Below, piece after piece: positions 22,763 through 31,482 of a stretch of DNA of 46,187 nucleotides. Below the pieces are notes generated by a model. That model searched no databases. It worked only from the letters and a program-made list of their open reading frames with translations, and was not told where the DNA came from. Positions within the stretch are counted from its first letter, which is position 1. Each line of letters opens with the position of its first letter. Origin of the DNA: Hyphomonadaceae bacterium (GTDB taxonomy: Bacteria > Pseudomonadota > Alphaproteobacteria > Caulobacterales > Maricaulaceae); the NCBI GenBank assembly GCA_013001295.1, contig JABDMW010000002.1, positions 1 through 46,187 on the forward strand, read 5' to 3'. The position numbers were made by a program, and so were the translations under genes.

Positions 22763-25700
22763 TTAATTGCCAGCCCAGACATCCAAGACGTATCGGCCGT
22801 CTTTGGCCATTTGCACCATCCAGTTTTCAGCGACTTCGAGCGCGACCTCATTCTCTTCTGCGTATAGGTTGGTCAGTGTGCGCTTAACGTCCGGCTCCAT
22901 GGCGGCCCCGTCGCCGCACACATAAATCACAGCGCCGGCCTCAATCAGCTGCCAGACCCGGGCACCTTGTTTGCGCACCAGATCCTGCACATAGACCCGT
23001 TCCTTCGACAGGCGGGAAAAGGCGGTGTGCAATTCGACAATCCCGTCTGCTTCCGCTGCTTTCAATTCGTCCTCATACAGGAAGTCCTGCTTGGGATGTC
23101 GACAGCCAAAGAACAACATTGCATCGCCCAGTTTCTTGCCTTTGTCTTTTTGGAGCGCGCGGTCCTGCACGAAGGCGCGGAAGGGCGCGACACCTGTTCC
23201 GGGTCCAATCATGATGATGGGGCGTGACACAACTTTAGGCAATCTAAAATCCGATGTTGGTGGTTTGATCACCGCCTGGATCGTATCGCCCACTTCAGTA
23301 TCTTTGAGATAGTTCGAGCACACACCTTTGTAATGGCCTTTACCGGAACGTGCCGGGCCTTCTACCACGGCAACCGTTATCGCACACTGGCCGGGGTTTT
23401 GATGAGGAGATGAAGAAATCGAGTAATAGCGCGGTGAAATCCACGGGATCATTTCCATAAACACCGCAAATGGCAATTCGCAGGCCGGATGTTCTTCGAG
23501 CAAGTCCAGAACCGATTTTCGTTTGAGATAGACTTCATTCCAATACAGATCCTCGCCGTCTTTGGGCGCTGCGGCCAAGGCTTCAAATTTCGGTTTGGTA
23601 TTGGGACATTGAGTATAGCGGGCCAGAACCGCCATATCTTTGCGCGAGGCAACGGCCTGGGATTCGCCAAACACTTCAGCCAAGCGCTTGACAGAAAACG
23701 TGCTGCCATTGGGGAATGGGCTACGACGACCGCCACTGACATCCACGCGGATATAGGTATCTTCATCAAAACCAAATCGGGCCATGGCGCGCTCGACAGT
23801 TTCCTTACTATTGACCGGCACAACGCAGAGATGGTCGCCGGGTTGATATGTTACGCCTTCCGGCAGCGCGACTTCGATATGGCGGGTCGAGCGTCCTGAC
23901 GCGTTTTTACCCTTCTGGGTTTGCAATTCGCGGTTTTCCAAAATCGTCATCGGTACCGCATTGGTTTGCATGGCGACCGGATTGGCCATCACACTTTCGG
24001 CGATCCCGACCGTATATAACGGTTCGGCATTCGCCGTATCCATCATATCGATATCCAGAGACAGGGACTTGTTCAGGACGGGCCACAGCGCATCCGACCA
24101 GGCATGGAAATCTCCGTCGAGATCCGCGCTCGCATCTCCCTCACCCCGCTTCATGATTGGCGTGGCGCCCAGCTCTTCAAGGCTTTCATCGATCAATCGG
24201 GGGACGGTCTGGAACGTCGCCGCCCAGTCGCGACTGCCACAACCAAACACGGCATAATTGACGTCTTTGACATCACCGGGCCTCGCTTTTTTCAAATACT
24301 CAACAAATTTGACCGCATTGTCCGGCGGCTGACCATTGTAAGAGGCTGAGACAATCAGGACGGCCCCGTCTGTCGGCAGTTTACCGGCATAGGCATCCAA
24401 CGGGGCCAGCTCCGTCGTAAACCCATTGAGATCGCCGATATGAGCCAGCTCGCGGGCATAGGCCTCCGCTGTGCCGAGGTTGGATCCATATAGCACGCAG
24501 AGTTTCGCACCGTGCTTGGCCTTTTGCGCCATCTCGGGCTGCTTTTCAATTAGTCCAGACTGTGCAGCCGAGCGCACAAGCCCCTTGCGCAGTTTCGCCT
24601 TGATCATAAACCCTTCCGGCTTGATCGAAAGTGTTTCCTTCACATCCAGTTGATAATTTTTATGATCAAACAGCTGGAAGCGTTGCAACAACATGCCCAA
24701 TACCAGAATGGCTTCCTGCAGTGCGAATTGCCGCCCGATACAGGCCCGCTGACCATTACCGAATGGCTTGTAGGCATAGACCGGTCGCTCTGCTTCCGCT
24801 TCGCGTGAAAAATGATCAGGGTTAAACCCATCCGGATCATCGCCCCAGATTGACGTATCGCGATGCAAAGAAGGAATAAGCACGGTCGTGAATGTACCCT
24901 TCTTTATCGGGTATTTTCCGCCGATAATTTCGTCTTTAAACGGGGTGACGCTAAACGCCGGCGCAGTTGGCCACAGGCGCAACCCTTCCAAAAGGATCGC
25001 ACGGATATAATCGAGCTTGCCGATTTGCGCGATCGTCGGGGCTTGCCCGATATCATAGCCAAGAACCTGATCAACCTCGGCATAGGCTTTGGCTAATACG
25101 TCGAGATTCTTAAGCAAATAATACAGGGTAAAAGACATCAGGCCGGAGGTGGTTTCGTGCCCGGCAATCAGGAAGGTGTTGATCTGGTATCGGATATTTT
25201 CATCCGACAGACTTTCGCCCGTAACCTTGTCGACACCGGCCAGCATAAAATTGAGCAAATCGTGCTGATCGCCGCCGCCTTGGCGACGTTCGCGGATAAT
25301 ATCATCCACCAATTTGTTCATGAAGGCGACATCCTCGCCCATTTGCTTGAGGCGCCCTCTGAGAATGGTTTTCTCAAACGGCAGGCCCTTTTGCACCATG
25401 CAAGTCTCGAGCGTCCGTGTCAGCGCGCCGATAAACGGGTGAAAATCTTCGCGGTAAAATGAATTAAATCGGTAATCAAAGCCGCACAACCCAATGGTAT
25501 CGAGCGTCAGCCCCGTCATATCGCGCACGACATCAATCTCTTCATCCGCGTTGAGCCGCTCCCATTTCAACATCAGCTGTTCTGCGATATCGACCATCAT
25601 TGGAAGATAATCCACCATCGCTTTCTGACTGAATGTCGGCATTAAAATATTGTGGGCTTTCGACCAGTTAGGATCGATCGTATCGCCGGTAAACAAGCCG

Positions 25701-25966
25701 TCGCCGCCAATGGCGCGCACACGTTTCAGCGGCCCGCGGACCGTTTTGTCAAACCGGGTTTCGTCGCACAATTCCTTGACCAGTTCCGGTCCGGAAACGA
25801 TGACAATCGGTTTGCCCATCATATCGAGCCAGTAAATCGGCCCGAGCTCTTTGCTGATCTGCATCAGTCCTTGAAGCGGCTTTTTCCCGTCGACAGACAA
25901 AATGTTGCCAAGCACCGGCGTGCTGTCAGGCTGTGGAATTGGATGCAGGCGGTTCTTGTTGGACAT
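22763..25966 (-). CDS. Self-sufficient cytochrome P450 / NADPH-P450 reductase (CYP102, P450 BM3 type)
   Basis: A 1067-residue fusion of a fatty-acid-hydroxylase-type P450 with its reductase. The ATG has GGGGAG four nt upstream. The haem domain (1-470) shows RFDKTVRGPLKRVRAIGGDGLFTG, the I-helix AGHETTSG, ExxR (LEGLRLWPTAPAFS) and the Cys loop FGNGQRACIGRQF. The flavodoxin domain begins at LYGSNLGTAEAYA (about 490), and the FAD/NADPH domain has RYYSISSSP, GPGTGVAPFRAF and YVCGDGAAMEPDV. Against BM3, the Phe87 equivalent is kept (GLFTG), but the carboxylate anchors Arg47 and Tyr51 read as Lys and Ile. Substrates are therefore probably lipid-like but may differ. No regulator is adjacent. Confidence 0.95.
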   Translation of the reverse strand: MSNKNRLHPIPQPDSTPVLGNILSVDGKKPLQGLMQISKELGPIYWLDMMGKPIVIVSGPELVKELCDETRFDKTVRGPLKRVRAIGGDGLFTGDTIDPNWSKAHNILMPTFSQKAMVDYLPMMVDIAEQLMLKWERLNADEEIDVVRDMTGLTLDTIGLCGFDYRFNSFYREDFHPFIGALTRTLETCMVQKGLPFEKTILRGRLKQMGEDVAFMNKLVDDIIRERRQGGGDQHDLLNFMLAGVDKVTGESLSDENIRYQINTFLIAGHETTSGLMSFTLYYLLKNLDVLAKAYAEVDQVLGYDIGQAPTIAQIGKLDYIRAILLEGLRLWPTAPAFSVTPFKDEIIGGKYPIKKGTFTTVLIPSLHRDTSIWGDDPDGFNPDHFSREAEAERPVYAYKPFGNGQRACIGRQFALQEAILVLGMLLQRFQLFDHKNYQLDVKETLSIKPEGFMIKAKLRKGLVRSAAQSGLIEKQPEMAQKAKHGAKLCVLYGSNLGTAEAYARELAHIGDLNGFTTELAPLDAYAGKLPTDGAVLIVSASYNGQPPDNAVKFVEYLKKARPGDVKDVNYAVFGCGSRDWAATFQTVPRLIDESLEELGATPIMKRGEGDASADLDGDFHAWSDALWPVLNKSLSLDIDMMDTANAEPLYTVGIAESVMANPVAMQTNAVPMTILENRELQTQKGKNASGRSTRHIEVALPEGVTYQPGDHLCVVPVNSKETVERAMARFGFDEDTYIRVDVSGGRRSPFPNGSTFSVKRLAEVFGESQAVASRKDMAVLARYTQCPNTKPKFEALAAAPKDGEDLYWNEVYLKRKSVLDLLEEHPACELPFAVFMEMIPWISPRYYSISSSPHQNPGQCAITVAVVEGPARSGKGHYKGVCSNYLKDTEVGDTIQAVIKPPTSDFRLPKVVSRPIIMIGPGTGVAPFRAFVQDRALQKDKGKKLGDAMLFFGCRHPKQDFLYEDELKAAEADGIVELHTAFSRLSKERVYVQDLVRKQGARVWQLIEAGAVIYVCGDGAAMEPDVKRTLTNLYAEENEVALEVAENWMVQMAKDGRYVLDVWAGN

Positions 25967-26134
25967 AATCTCCCCGGATCATTGATCAGGGTATTTTATA
26001 AGGAGATTAACGGACGCGCGCGACCCTTATTTTTGAAGCTGGAAAACCGTTTCTAATTCCGGAGCGAATTTTCAATTTTTCTCTTCACTCTTCTCTTTTA
26101 AACAGAGTGATGATTTTCTGAGATCGAACCCGAA
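25967..26134. other. Non-coding gap upstream of the P450 gene
   Basis: No gene recognised. Expected to hold the P450 promoter on the minus strand; minus-strand TATAAA occurs about 30 nt before the P450 ATG without a convincing -35. A short sequence, GTTTCTAATTC, is present here (about 26048) and again at about 26344 just past the C39-like gene end. Confidence 0.4.
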
Positions 26135-26308
26135 TCAAGGCTTCCTCTTCGGCGAAGCCGCCACCACAGCTGAACAAAAAACGAGCAATAAAAGCCAGCG
26201 GATTCTACGTTCGTCCAGTGTTGAAAAGAAATCAATACCTCTAAGCAATAACGTCAACAATACAGAGAACAGGAAGAATATTAGAAATGAACCTAACCTT
26301 CTCTTCAC
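26135..26308 (-). CDS. Possible 57-residue membrane protein
   Basis: A GTG at 26308 with AGAGG seven nt upstream opens a frame of 57 residues ending at TGA 26137-26135. The product has a basic start (KRRLG), a hydrophobic helix (SFLIFFLFSVLLTLLL), a charged turn (STLDERRIRW) and a second helix (LLLLVFCSAVVAA), then a basic tail PKRKP. That is a believable two-helix inner-membrane miniprotein with positive ends. It lies downstream of, and on the same strand as, the C39-like gene (38 nt away), so co-transcription is possible. I do not recognise the family, and a chance frame in an AT-rich gap cannot be excluded. Confidence 0.35.
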   Translation of the reverse strand: MKRRLGSFLIFFLFSVLLTLLLRGIDFFSTLDERRIRWLLLLVFCSAVVAASPKRKP

Positions 26309-26346
26309 TTGTAGACCTCTGATTCTACCATTACGGGTTCTCGTTT

Positions 26347-27207
26347 CTAATTCTTCTTAATACACCGCAGGGAGTGCACGCCCTTAGCGCGGGACGACAA
26401 CGGGATTGGGTGATCGGCCCGGTCGCCCTCAAGCGGGTCGCGGATCAGGTATTCACCATTGCGTTTGCCGACGATTAACACCCAGTGCTGAACTTCGCCG
26501 CGCAGAAAAATTTTAACGACCGGGTATTCATTATTGGCCATGCAACTATCAATGTTAGCATGGGAAGCGGAATTAAATACGCGCGCTGAATACTTCCCAT
26601 CCGTAGCCGTAGAAATCGCCGACCATTTCAGCCAGCCGCGATCGGTAAATCCTCGTGCCTTGATCAAGTTTTGATTGAGGATGCGGGGCGTCACGAAATC
26701 CTGATCATAATTGGTGATGGCATTGGCAACGCTGGTGACGGTACAGCCAAATTCGCGCATGGTTTGATTGGTGTGTCCGAGCGGGTCGTAGGCCCATCCC
26801 CGTTCGTCCTGCCTGAAATTCGATTTATCAGTGAGCATATAATTGGCCGGGATTCTTTTTGGCAGCAAACGTTCTTCGGCTTGAGGTGCGGCTTCTTTCT
26901 CTTCAACCATATCTGTGTCCGGGTCATCAATGTTAACCGGCTCGTTTTCCATAACATTTTCCAAAACACCATCCACAACCGGCTCTTCAACGATAATATC
27001 AACCTCGATAATGGTCTCGGTCGGCGAGATCGGCTCTTCGCTGATTTCGGTAATTTCCGGCTCGATTTGTTGGACGGTATCAGCCTCAAAGATATGCGGA
27101 TATTTGCTATACAACCACACAGCCGCAACATCGACATTGAGCGCAATAAATAAGGCCAGCAATATAAAGCTGTTTTTCAATTTCGGTCTCCACGCCCCCC
27201 GGCGCAT
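26347..27207 (-). CDS. Membrane-anchored C39-like papain-fold protein
   Basis: A 286-residue protein from the ATG at 27207. A helix at residues 12-32 (FILLALFIALNVDVAAVWLY) anchors it, probably with the C-terminal part outside. Residues 40-105 form an acidic Glu/Pro/Val-rich linker. From about 115 the sequence matches the Peptidase_C39_2 fold: Cys155 in FGCTVTSVANAI, His241 in QHWVLIVG and Asp257 in YLIRDPLEGDR make a plausible Cys-His-Asp triad, and the NSASHANIDSC...YPVVKIFLRG segment fits. A TTG at 27180, preceded by GGAG, may be the true start and would place the helix at the very N-terminus. No ABC exporter lies nearby, so it is not an evident bacteriocin-processing peptidase. Substrate unknown. 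Confidence 0.75.
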   Translation of the reverse strand: MRRGAWRPKLKNSFILLALFIALNVDVAAVWLYSKYPHIFEADTVQQIEPEITEISEEPISPTETIIEVDIIVEEPVVDGVLENVMENEPVNIDDPDTDMVEEKEAAPQAEERLLPKRIPANYMLTDKSNFRQDERGWAYDPLGHTNQTMREFGCTVTSVANAITNYDQDFVTPRILNQNLIKARGFTDRGWLKWSAISTATDGKYSARVFNSASHANIDSCMANNEYPVVKIFLRGEVQHWVLIVGKRNGEYLIRDPLEGDRADHPIPLSSRAKGVHSLRCIKKN

Positions 27208-27210
27208 TGA

Positions 27211-27232
27211 AGCGATTCATATTCAAATCGCT
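27211..27232. repeat. Inverted repeat upstream of C39-like gene
   Basis: AGCGATT and AATCGCT are perfect 7-base arms separated by 8 bases, lying immediately upstream of the ATG at 27207. It could be a hairpin in the leader or an operator. Confidence 0.35.
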
Positions 27233-27344
27233 ATTTGACGATCAAAAACGGCAATTTAGTGGCACAAGATTGATCAATTCTTAAGCTTGTTCCCGAGGCG
27301 GATTTACACATAAGATCATGGTTTGAAAAGTGATAAATTGCAGC

Positions 27345-27362
27345 TATGAAATTTGTTTCATA
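27345..27362. promoter_or_regulatory. Inverted repeat, possible operator upstream of alcohol dehydrogenase
   Basis: TATGAAA-N4-TTTCATA, 7-base perfect arms, sits 44 bp before the start of the alcohol dehydrogenase gene. Size and symmetry fit a dimeric repressor site, but no regulator gene is adjacent. Confidence 0.35.
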
Positions 27363-27406
27363 TGTTTATGATATGGAGCTGAGTAAACATCCCATTTGAG
27401 ACCAAC

Positions 27407-28537
27407 ATGCACACTTTTCAAACGGTATCCGATATCAGAATTGACCCGCAAGGTGCAGCAAAACTCGACGTCTATGTTGAAGGCCTGTGCCCAAACAAGC
27501 GCATCGCCATTATCACCGATAAGGGCATTCGCGGCTTGGGTTTAATGGATGCGGGACTGGCCGCGCTTGAAGAGGCCGGATACACGCTGATGATCTTTGA
27601 CGATGTGGTAGCTGATCCGCCCGAAGAAATTGTCTTAAAAGGCGCCGAGGCGGTGCGGGAATTTGATGCCGGGTTGGTGATCGGCTTTGGTGGCGGCAGC
27701 CCGATGGATACGGCGAAAGTTATCGCGGTTCTGGTCGGCAGCGGCCAGGATTTGCAAAGCATGTACGGCGTTGGCCTGGCAAAGGGGCCGCGTTTGCCGC
27801 TTATGTTGATCCCTACAACTGCAGGGACCGGATCCGAAGTCACGAATGTCGCGATTATCACGACGGGAAAAACCTCAAAAATGGCGGTCGTCGCTGATCC
27901 GCTATATGCGGACCGGGTGCTGCTCGATGCGAGCCTGACTTTTGGATTACCAAAATCGATCACGGCCGCGACCGGCATCGATGCCATGGTGCATGCCGTC
28001 GAAGCTTATACCTCCATTCACAAGAAAAACCCGATTTCAGATACGCTGGCATTAAGCGCCATGCGTAAATTGCGCGGGGCGATCGTCAAAGCCTGCACGG
28101 ACGGCAATGATGTGGATGCGCGCAATGACATGCTGATTGGTGCTATGTTGGCCGGGCAGGCCTTTTCAAATGCCCCGGTGGCGGCCGTGCACGGTCTGGC
28201 GTACCCGCTCGGCGGGTTTTTCCACGTACCGCACGGGCTTTCCAATGCGCTCGTGCTCACCGAAGTAATGAAATATAATCTGTTGAAGGCAGACGACTGG
28301 TACGGGGAAATCGCCGGGGATCTCGGTGTCGGTCGCACAGGAGCCGCACTGGTCGATGAAATGCAACGCATCAAGGATGAAACCGATGTGCCCCAGACCC
28401 TGACAAGCGTCAGTATTCCAGCCGATGCCATCCCGATGATGGCGGAAGATGCCATGGCAAAAGACCGGGTTTTGATGAACAACCCACGCGAAATGACTTA
28501 TGACGCCGTGGTAAAAATCTATGAGACGATTCTTTGA
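27407..28537 (+). CDS. Iron-containing (group III) alcohol dehydrogenase
   Basis: A 376-residue group III NAD(P)-dependent alcohol dehydrogenase of normal length. It interconverts an alcohol with its aldehyde or ketone. Seen: the dinucleotide loop GFGGGSPMDTAKVIA, PTTAGTGSEVTNVAII, and the metal site residues in ATGIDAMVHAVEAY (Asp, His) and HGLAYPLGGFFHVPHGLSNAL (two His). The start has no strong ribosome site. It is first in a run of five same-strand genes with gaps of 0-40 nt, so it probably supplies one step of the route served by the thioesterase and hydrolases that follow. The specific alcohol is unknown. Confidence 0.93.
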   Translation: MHTFQTVSDIRIDPQGAAKLDVYVEGLCPNKRIAIITDKGIRGLGLMDAGLAALEEAGYTLMIFDDVVADPPEEIVLKGAEAVREFDAGLVIGFGGGSPMDTAKVIAVLVGSGQDLQSMYGVGLAKGPRLPLMLIPTTAGTGSEVTNVAIITTGKTSKMAVVADPLYADRVLLDASLTFGLPKSITAATGIDAMVHAVEAYTSIHKKNPISDTLALSAMRKLRGAIVKACTDGNDVDARNDMLIGAMLAGQAFSNAPVAAVHGLAYPLGGFFHVPHGLSNALVLTEVMKYNLLKADDWYGEIAGDLGVGRTGAALVDEMQRIKDETDVPQTLTSVSIPADAIPMMAEDAMAKDRVLMNNPREMTYDAVVKIYETIL

Positions 28538-28968
28538 TGCGTCCTGAACCGCAATCTCTGGATTCCTATCCGCACACATTGACCATTCCAACGCGCTGGA
28601 ATGACAATGACGTTTACGGGCACGTTAATAACGCGATTTATTATCTGTATTTCGACACGGTAGTGAACCGTTATCTTGTGGACAATGGATTGTTGGAGAT
28701 CGGGACCAGTGAAACCGTTGGGCTGGTCGTCGATACGGGCTGCGCCTATTTCGCGCCGATCAGTTTCCCGGACGATGTGGTTGCGGGCCTGCGCGTGGCC
28801 AAGCTTGGATCATCGAGTATTCGCTATGAAATCGGCCTGTTTCGCAATGAGGAAACCACCGCGTCAGCGCAAGGGCATTTCGTGCATGTTTATGTCGATG
28901 AAAAAACCCGTCGTCCTAAACCGCTCTCTGCGGCAATGAAAACCCAATTGGCGAAACTGCAGGCGTAA
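28537..28968 (+). CDS. 4HBT hotdog-fold acyl-CoA thioesterase
   Basis: A 143-residue hotdog protein. The ATG at 28537 shares one base with the alcohol dehydrogenase stop (TGATG), so translation is coupled. The active-site region RWNDNDVYGHVNNAIYYLYFDTVVNRYL carries the Asp and HVNN pattern of YbgC/FcbC-type thioesterases. It probably hydrolyses a short or aryl acyl-CoA in the cytoplasm. Length is usual for the family. Confidence 0.9.
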   Translation: MRPEPQSLDSYPHTLTIPTRWNDNDVYGHVNNAIYYLYFDTVVNRYLVDNGLLEIGTSETVGLVVDTGCAYFAPISFPDDVVAGLRVAKLGSSSIRYEIGLFRNEETTASAQGHFVHVYVDEKTRRPKPLSAAMKTQLAKLQA

Positions 28969-28979
28969 ACGGGACCGGC

Positions 28980-29888
28980 ATGCGTAAACTGTTTTTCCTT
29001 GTTTGTTTTCTGGCCGTTTTTGCGGGCGTGTTCCTGATGACCCGCGCCCCATTCCCGAACACGCCAGCCAGACCAGCGACAGGACAGCAAACAACAATGG
29101 CACTGAATGATCAAATGATTACCTATTACGCGCAGGGAGATGGTCCGCGCGTGGCTTTGATGGCCAGCGCCGGCCGTGAGGCCAGCGATTTCAACGAGTT
29201 GATCGAGGAATTGGTCAGTGCTGGCTACCGCGCCGTGGCGATTGAAGCCCCGGGCATAAATGGCACATCCATGCTTGAGGATCCAAGCCTGTACAATTTC
29301 GCGACCCATGTGGAAGCCGTGATCAAGAATGACAAAAACACCAGGGACGAAGGCCCGACATTTCTGATCGGTCACGCTTTTGGCAACCGCGTTGTTCGGG
29401 CGGCCGCACACAAATATCCAGATTTAGTCAACGGTGTTATCCTTATCGCCGCAGGTGGTGAAAAACCGATTGAGCCGACAGCCGAAGCCGCGTTAAAAAA
29501 TATTTTTAATCCGATCAGTTCATTTAAAAAACGGCTTCGCGATATCGACTATGCGTTTTTTGCGGAAGGCAATGAAATTCCCAAATACTGGCAGCGGGGC
29601 TGGCATACAAAGACGGCGGTTTTACAGGGCAAATCAAAAACCGAAACACCGGAGACAAACTGGCTCGCCGGCGGCATCGGCCCGATGTTGGTCGTGCAGG
29701 CAGATGCGGACCGGATCGCACCAAAAGAGGATACAGCGGATTTACTGCTGGCCCGATATCCCGACCGCGTAACGGTCAATACGATTTCAAATGCCGGCCA
29801 TGCACTGCTCCCGGAGCAACCGGAAGCCGTCAGCAGAGCGGTTCTTGACTTCTTAAAATCCTATCACCCGACGGGGTCTGATGACTAA
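28980..29888 (+). CDS. Alpha/beta-hydrolase fold protein with Ala at nucleophile position
   Basis: A 302-residue alpha/beta-hydrolase fold with an N-terminal signal or anchor helix (MRKLFFLVCFLAVFAGVFLM), so it probably acts outside the cytoplasm. The oxyanion side (ALMASAGREASDF) and strand order are usual. The nucleophile elbow reads LIGHAFGNRVVR: residue 133, where Ser normally stands, is Ala (codon GCT, 29376-29378). The general acid (VVQADADRIAPKED) and the His (SNAGHALLPEQPEAV) are kept. With Ala it should not work as a classical esterase; it could be a binding protein or use another chemistry. It follows the thioesterase by 11 nt, in the same operon. Confidence 0.88.
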   Translation: MRKLFFLVCFLAVFAGVFLMTRAPFPNTPARPATGQQTTMALNDQMITYYAQGDGPRVALMASAGREASDFNELIEELVSAGYRAVAIEAPGINGTSMLEDPSLYNFATHVEAVIKNDKNTRDEGPTFLIGHAFGNRVVRAAAHKYPDLVNGVILIAAGGEKPIEPTAEAALKNIFNPISSFKKRLRDIDYAFFAEGNEIPKYWQRGWHTKTAVLQGKSKTETPETNWLAGGIGPMLVVQADADRIAPKEDTADLLLARYPDRVTVNTISNAGHALLPEQPEAVSRAVLDFLKSYHPTGSDD

Positions 29889-29925
29889 GTTTGTAATCAA
29901 ATCTGCCGCAATGAAGAAAAACTAG

Positions 29926-31095
29926 ATGAGCATTTCCATTAACGGCACTTGCGATCCCGCATTTCAAAACGTCGCGGAAGCGTTTGAACGAAATTTCGTT
30001 GAACGCGGCGAGGTCGGGGCAAGCGTCTGCGTTCGCATTGCCGGCGAAACAGTGGTTGATCTCTGGGGCGGGTACACATCATCTAAGAAAAAGCATGAGT
30101 GGCAGGAAGATACGATCTCGATTGTGTTTTCGTGCACAAAAGCGGCAACTGCTTTGTGCGCGCAGATCCTGATCGATCGAAGCTTGCTCAAACTGGATGA
30201 GAAAGTCGAGGCCTACTGGCCGGAATTCGCCACAAATGGCAAAGAAAACGTCACGGTCCGCATGATGCTCAACCACTCGAGCGCGGTGCCGGCCATCCGC
30301 AAACCAGTTAAACCGGGTGGCTTTGCAGATTGGGATTATATGTGTACCCGGCTTGCCAAAACAAAACCGTATTGGCAGCCGGGAACCGCAAATGGCTATC
30401 ATATGGCGACCTTTGGGTGGACAGTTGGTGAATTGGTCCGGCGTGTGTCAGGCAAATCACTGGGTACGTTCTTCAAAGACGAGATAGCAGACCCGTTAGA
30501 CCTTGATTTTCACATTGGACTGGCAGAGAGCGAATTTGCGCGCATGGCCACGATGATCCCATTTGTGCCCTCACCTTCCGACTTTACCTCGGATTTTGCC
30601 AAAACAATCATGAGCAATCCCATGTCGATACAATTTGCGGCACTATTGAATAATGGCGCGTGGGATTTCAATGCCGAGAAATATTGGAAGGCCGAAATCG
30701 GCGGAGCTGGTGGGGCGTCGAATGCGCGCGGGTTGGCTGGAATGTTTGCCCCCTTTGCAGGCGGCGACGGTACTTTCTTATCAAATGACCGTATCGAAGA
30801 CATGCGTACGCCATCCATGGAAACCGATAAGGATAAAACCCTCTTGATCCCGACCCGTTTCGGGCAAGGATTTATGCTCAATATGGACAACCGGGAGACG
30901 ACGCCTGGAGAAGGCAATTCTGCAGTCATTGGCGACCGGGCTTTCGGCCATGTCGGCATGGGCGGTAGTATTGGCTTTGCTGATCCTGAGGCTGATCTCG
31001 CATTTGGATACAGCATGAACAAAATGGGCGGTGGTATCCTCTTGAATGAACGCGGACAATCCTTGGTCGACGCCGCATATTCTTCACGCGCGTAA
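29926..31095 (+). CDS. Beta-lactamase-fold serine hydrolase (EstB-type)
   Basis: A 389-residue class C beta-lactamase-like esterase. The SxxK motif is in VFSCTKAATAL (about residue 70), with a Tyr motif in NGYHMATFGWTVGELVRRVSGKSLG near residue 165 and the HVGMGGSIGFADPE segment standing in for the KTG box region. No signal peptide is visible, which points to an intracellular esterase or peptidase role rather than drug resistance. It starts 37 nt after the hydrolase-fold gene and continues the operon. The substrate cannot be told from sequence. Confidence 0.9.
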   Translation: MSISINGTCDPAFQNVAEAFERNFVERGEVGASVCVRIAGETVVDLWGGYTSSKKKHEWQEDTISIVFSCTKAATALCAQILIDRSLLKLDEKVEAYWPEFATNGKENVTVRMMLNHSSAVPAIRKPVKPGGFADWDYMCTRLAKTKPYWQPGTANGYHMATFGWTVGELVRRVSGKSLGTFFKDEIADPLDLDFHIGLAESEFARMATMIPFVPSPSDFTSDFAKTIMSNPMSIQFAALLNNGAWDFNAEKYWKAEIGGAGGASNARGLAGMFAPFAGGDGTFLSNDRIEDMRTPSMETDKDKTLLIPTRFGQGFMLNMDNRETTPGEGNSAVIGDRAFGHVGMGGSIGFADPEADLAFGYSMNKMGGGILLNERGQSLVDAAYSSRA

Positions 31096-31134
31096 AGACT
31101 ATACCTAACATTATATTTTGATTACATTGAGGCT

Positions 31135-31482
31135 ATGGTAAGTATTGCAACTTTTACCGAAATGGCCCTCGCTTATGAAGAAGCAGGTGAGCAACCGCAT
31201 TTCCATAAAAGCTCGTTTCGCGTGCGTAAAAAGATTTTCGCGACACTGGACAGTCAGGAAAATACGGTCGTACTCAAATTATCCAACCATGAACAATCGG
31301 TGTTCGCCGATCTGGCACCGGGCATTATCAAACCGGTCAAAGGATCGTGGGGTGAGAAAGGCTGGACGGAAATCGATTTGGAAAACGTCTCTCTCGATAT
31401 TTTGAAATACGCTCTGACGACGTCCTATTGTCGCGTCGCCCCGAAAACTCTGGCGGCAAAATACGCGACGTCAAAGTCCTAA
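31135..31482 (+). CDS. MmcQ/YjbR family protein
   Basis: A 115-residue protein of the MmcQ/YjbR (CyaY-like fold) family: PHFHKSSFRVRKKIFATLD, the VVLKLS strand, and the C-terminal WTEIDLENVSLDILKYALTTSYCRVAPKTL are typical. Family members are described as DNA-binding-like but their role is unknown. It is the last gene of the rightward run, and its stop overlaps the converging XRE gene stop (31479-31482). Confidence 0.88.
   Translation: MVSIATFTEMALAYEEAGEQPHFHKSSFRVRKKIFATLDSQENTVVLKLSNHEQSVFADLAPGIIKPVKGSWGEKGWTEIDLENVSLDILKYALTTSYCRVAPKTLAAKYATSKS

Noticed and set aside
22271-22867. A 198-codon plus-strand frame over the MscS and P450 gene ends
   Set aside because: Overlaps two well-supported genes on the other strand and resembles no family.
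26139-26159. GGCTTC/GAAGCC hairpin as a terminator
   Set aside because: No T-run follows on either strand.
26120-26160. GATTCGGGTTCGATCTC on the minus strand resembling a tRNA T-arm
   Set aside because: The T-stem does not pair and no anticodon or acceptor arms could be folded around it.
29926-31095. Serine hydrolase as an antibiotic-resistance beta-lactamase
   Set aside because: No signal peptide and EstB-like motifs; it sits in a metabolic operon.
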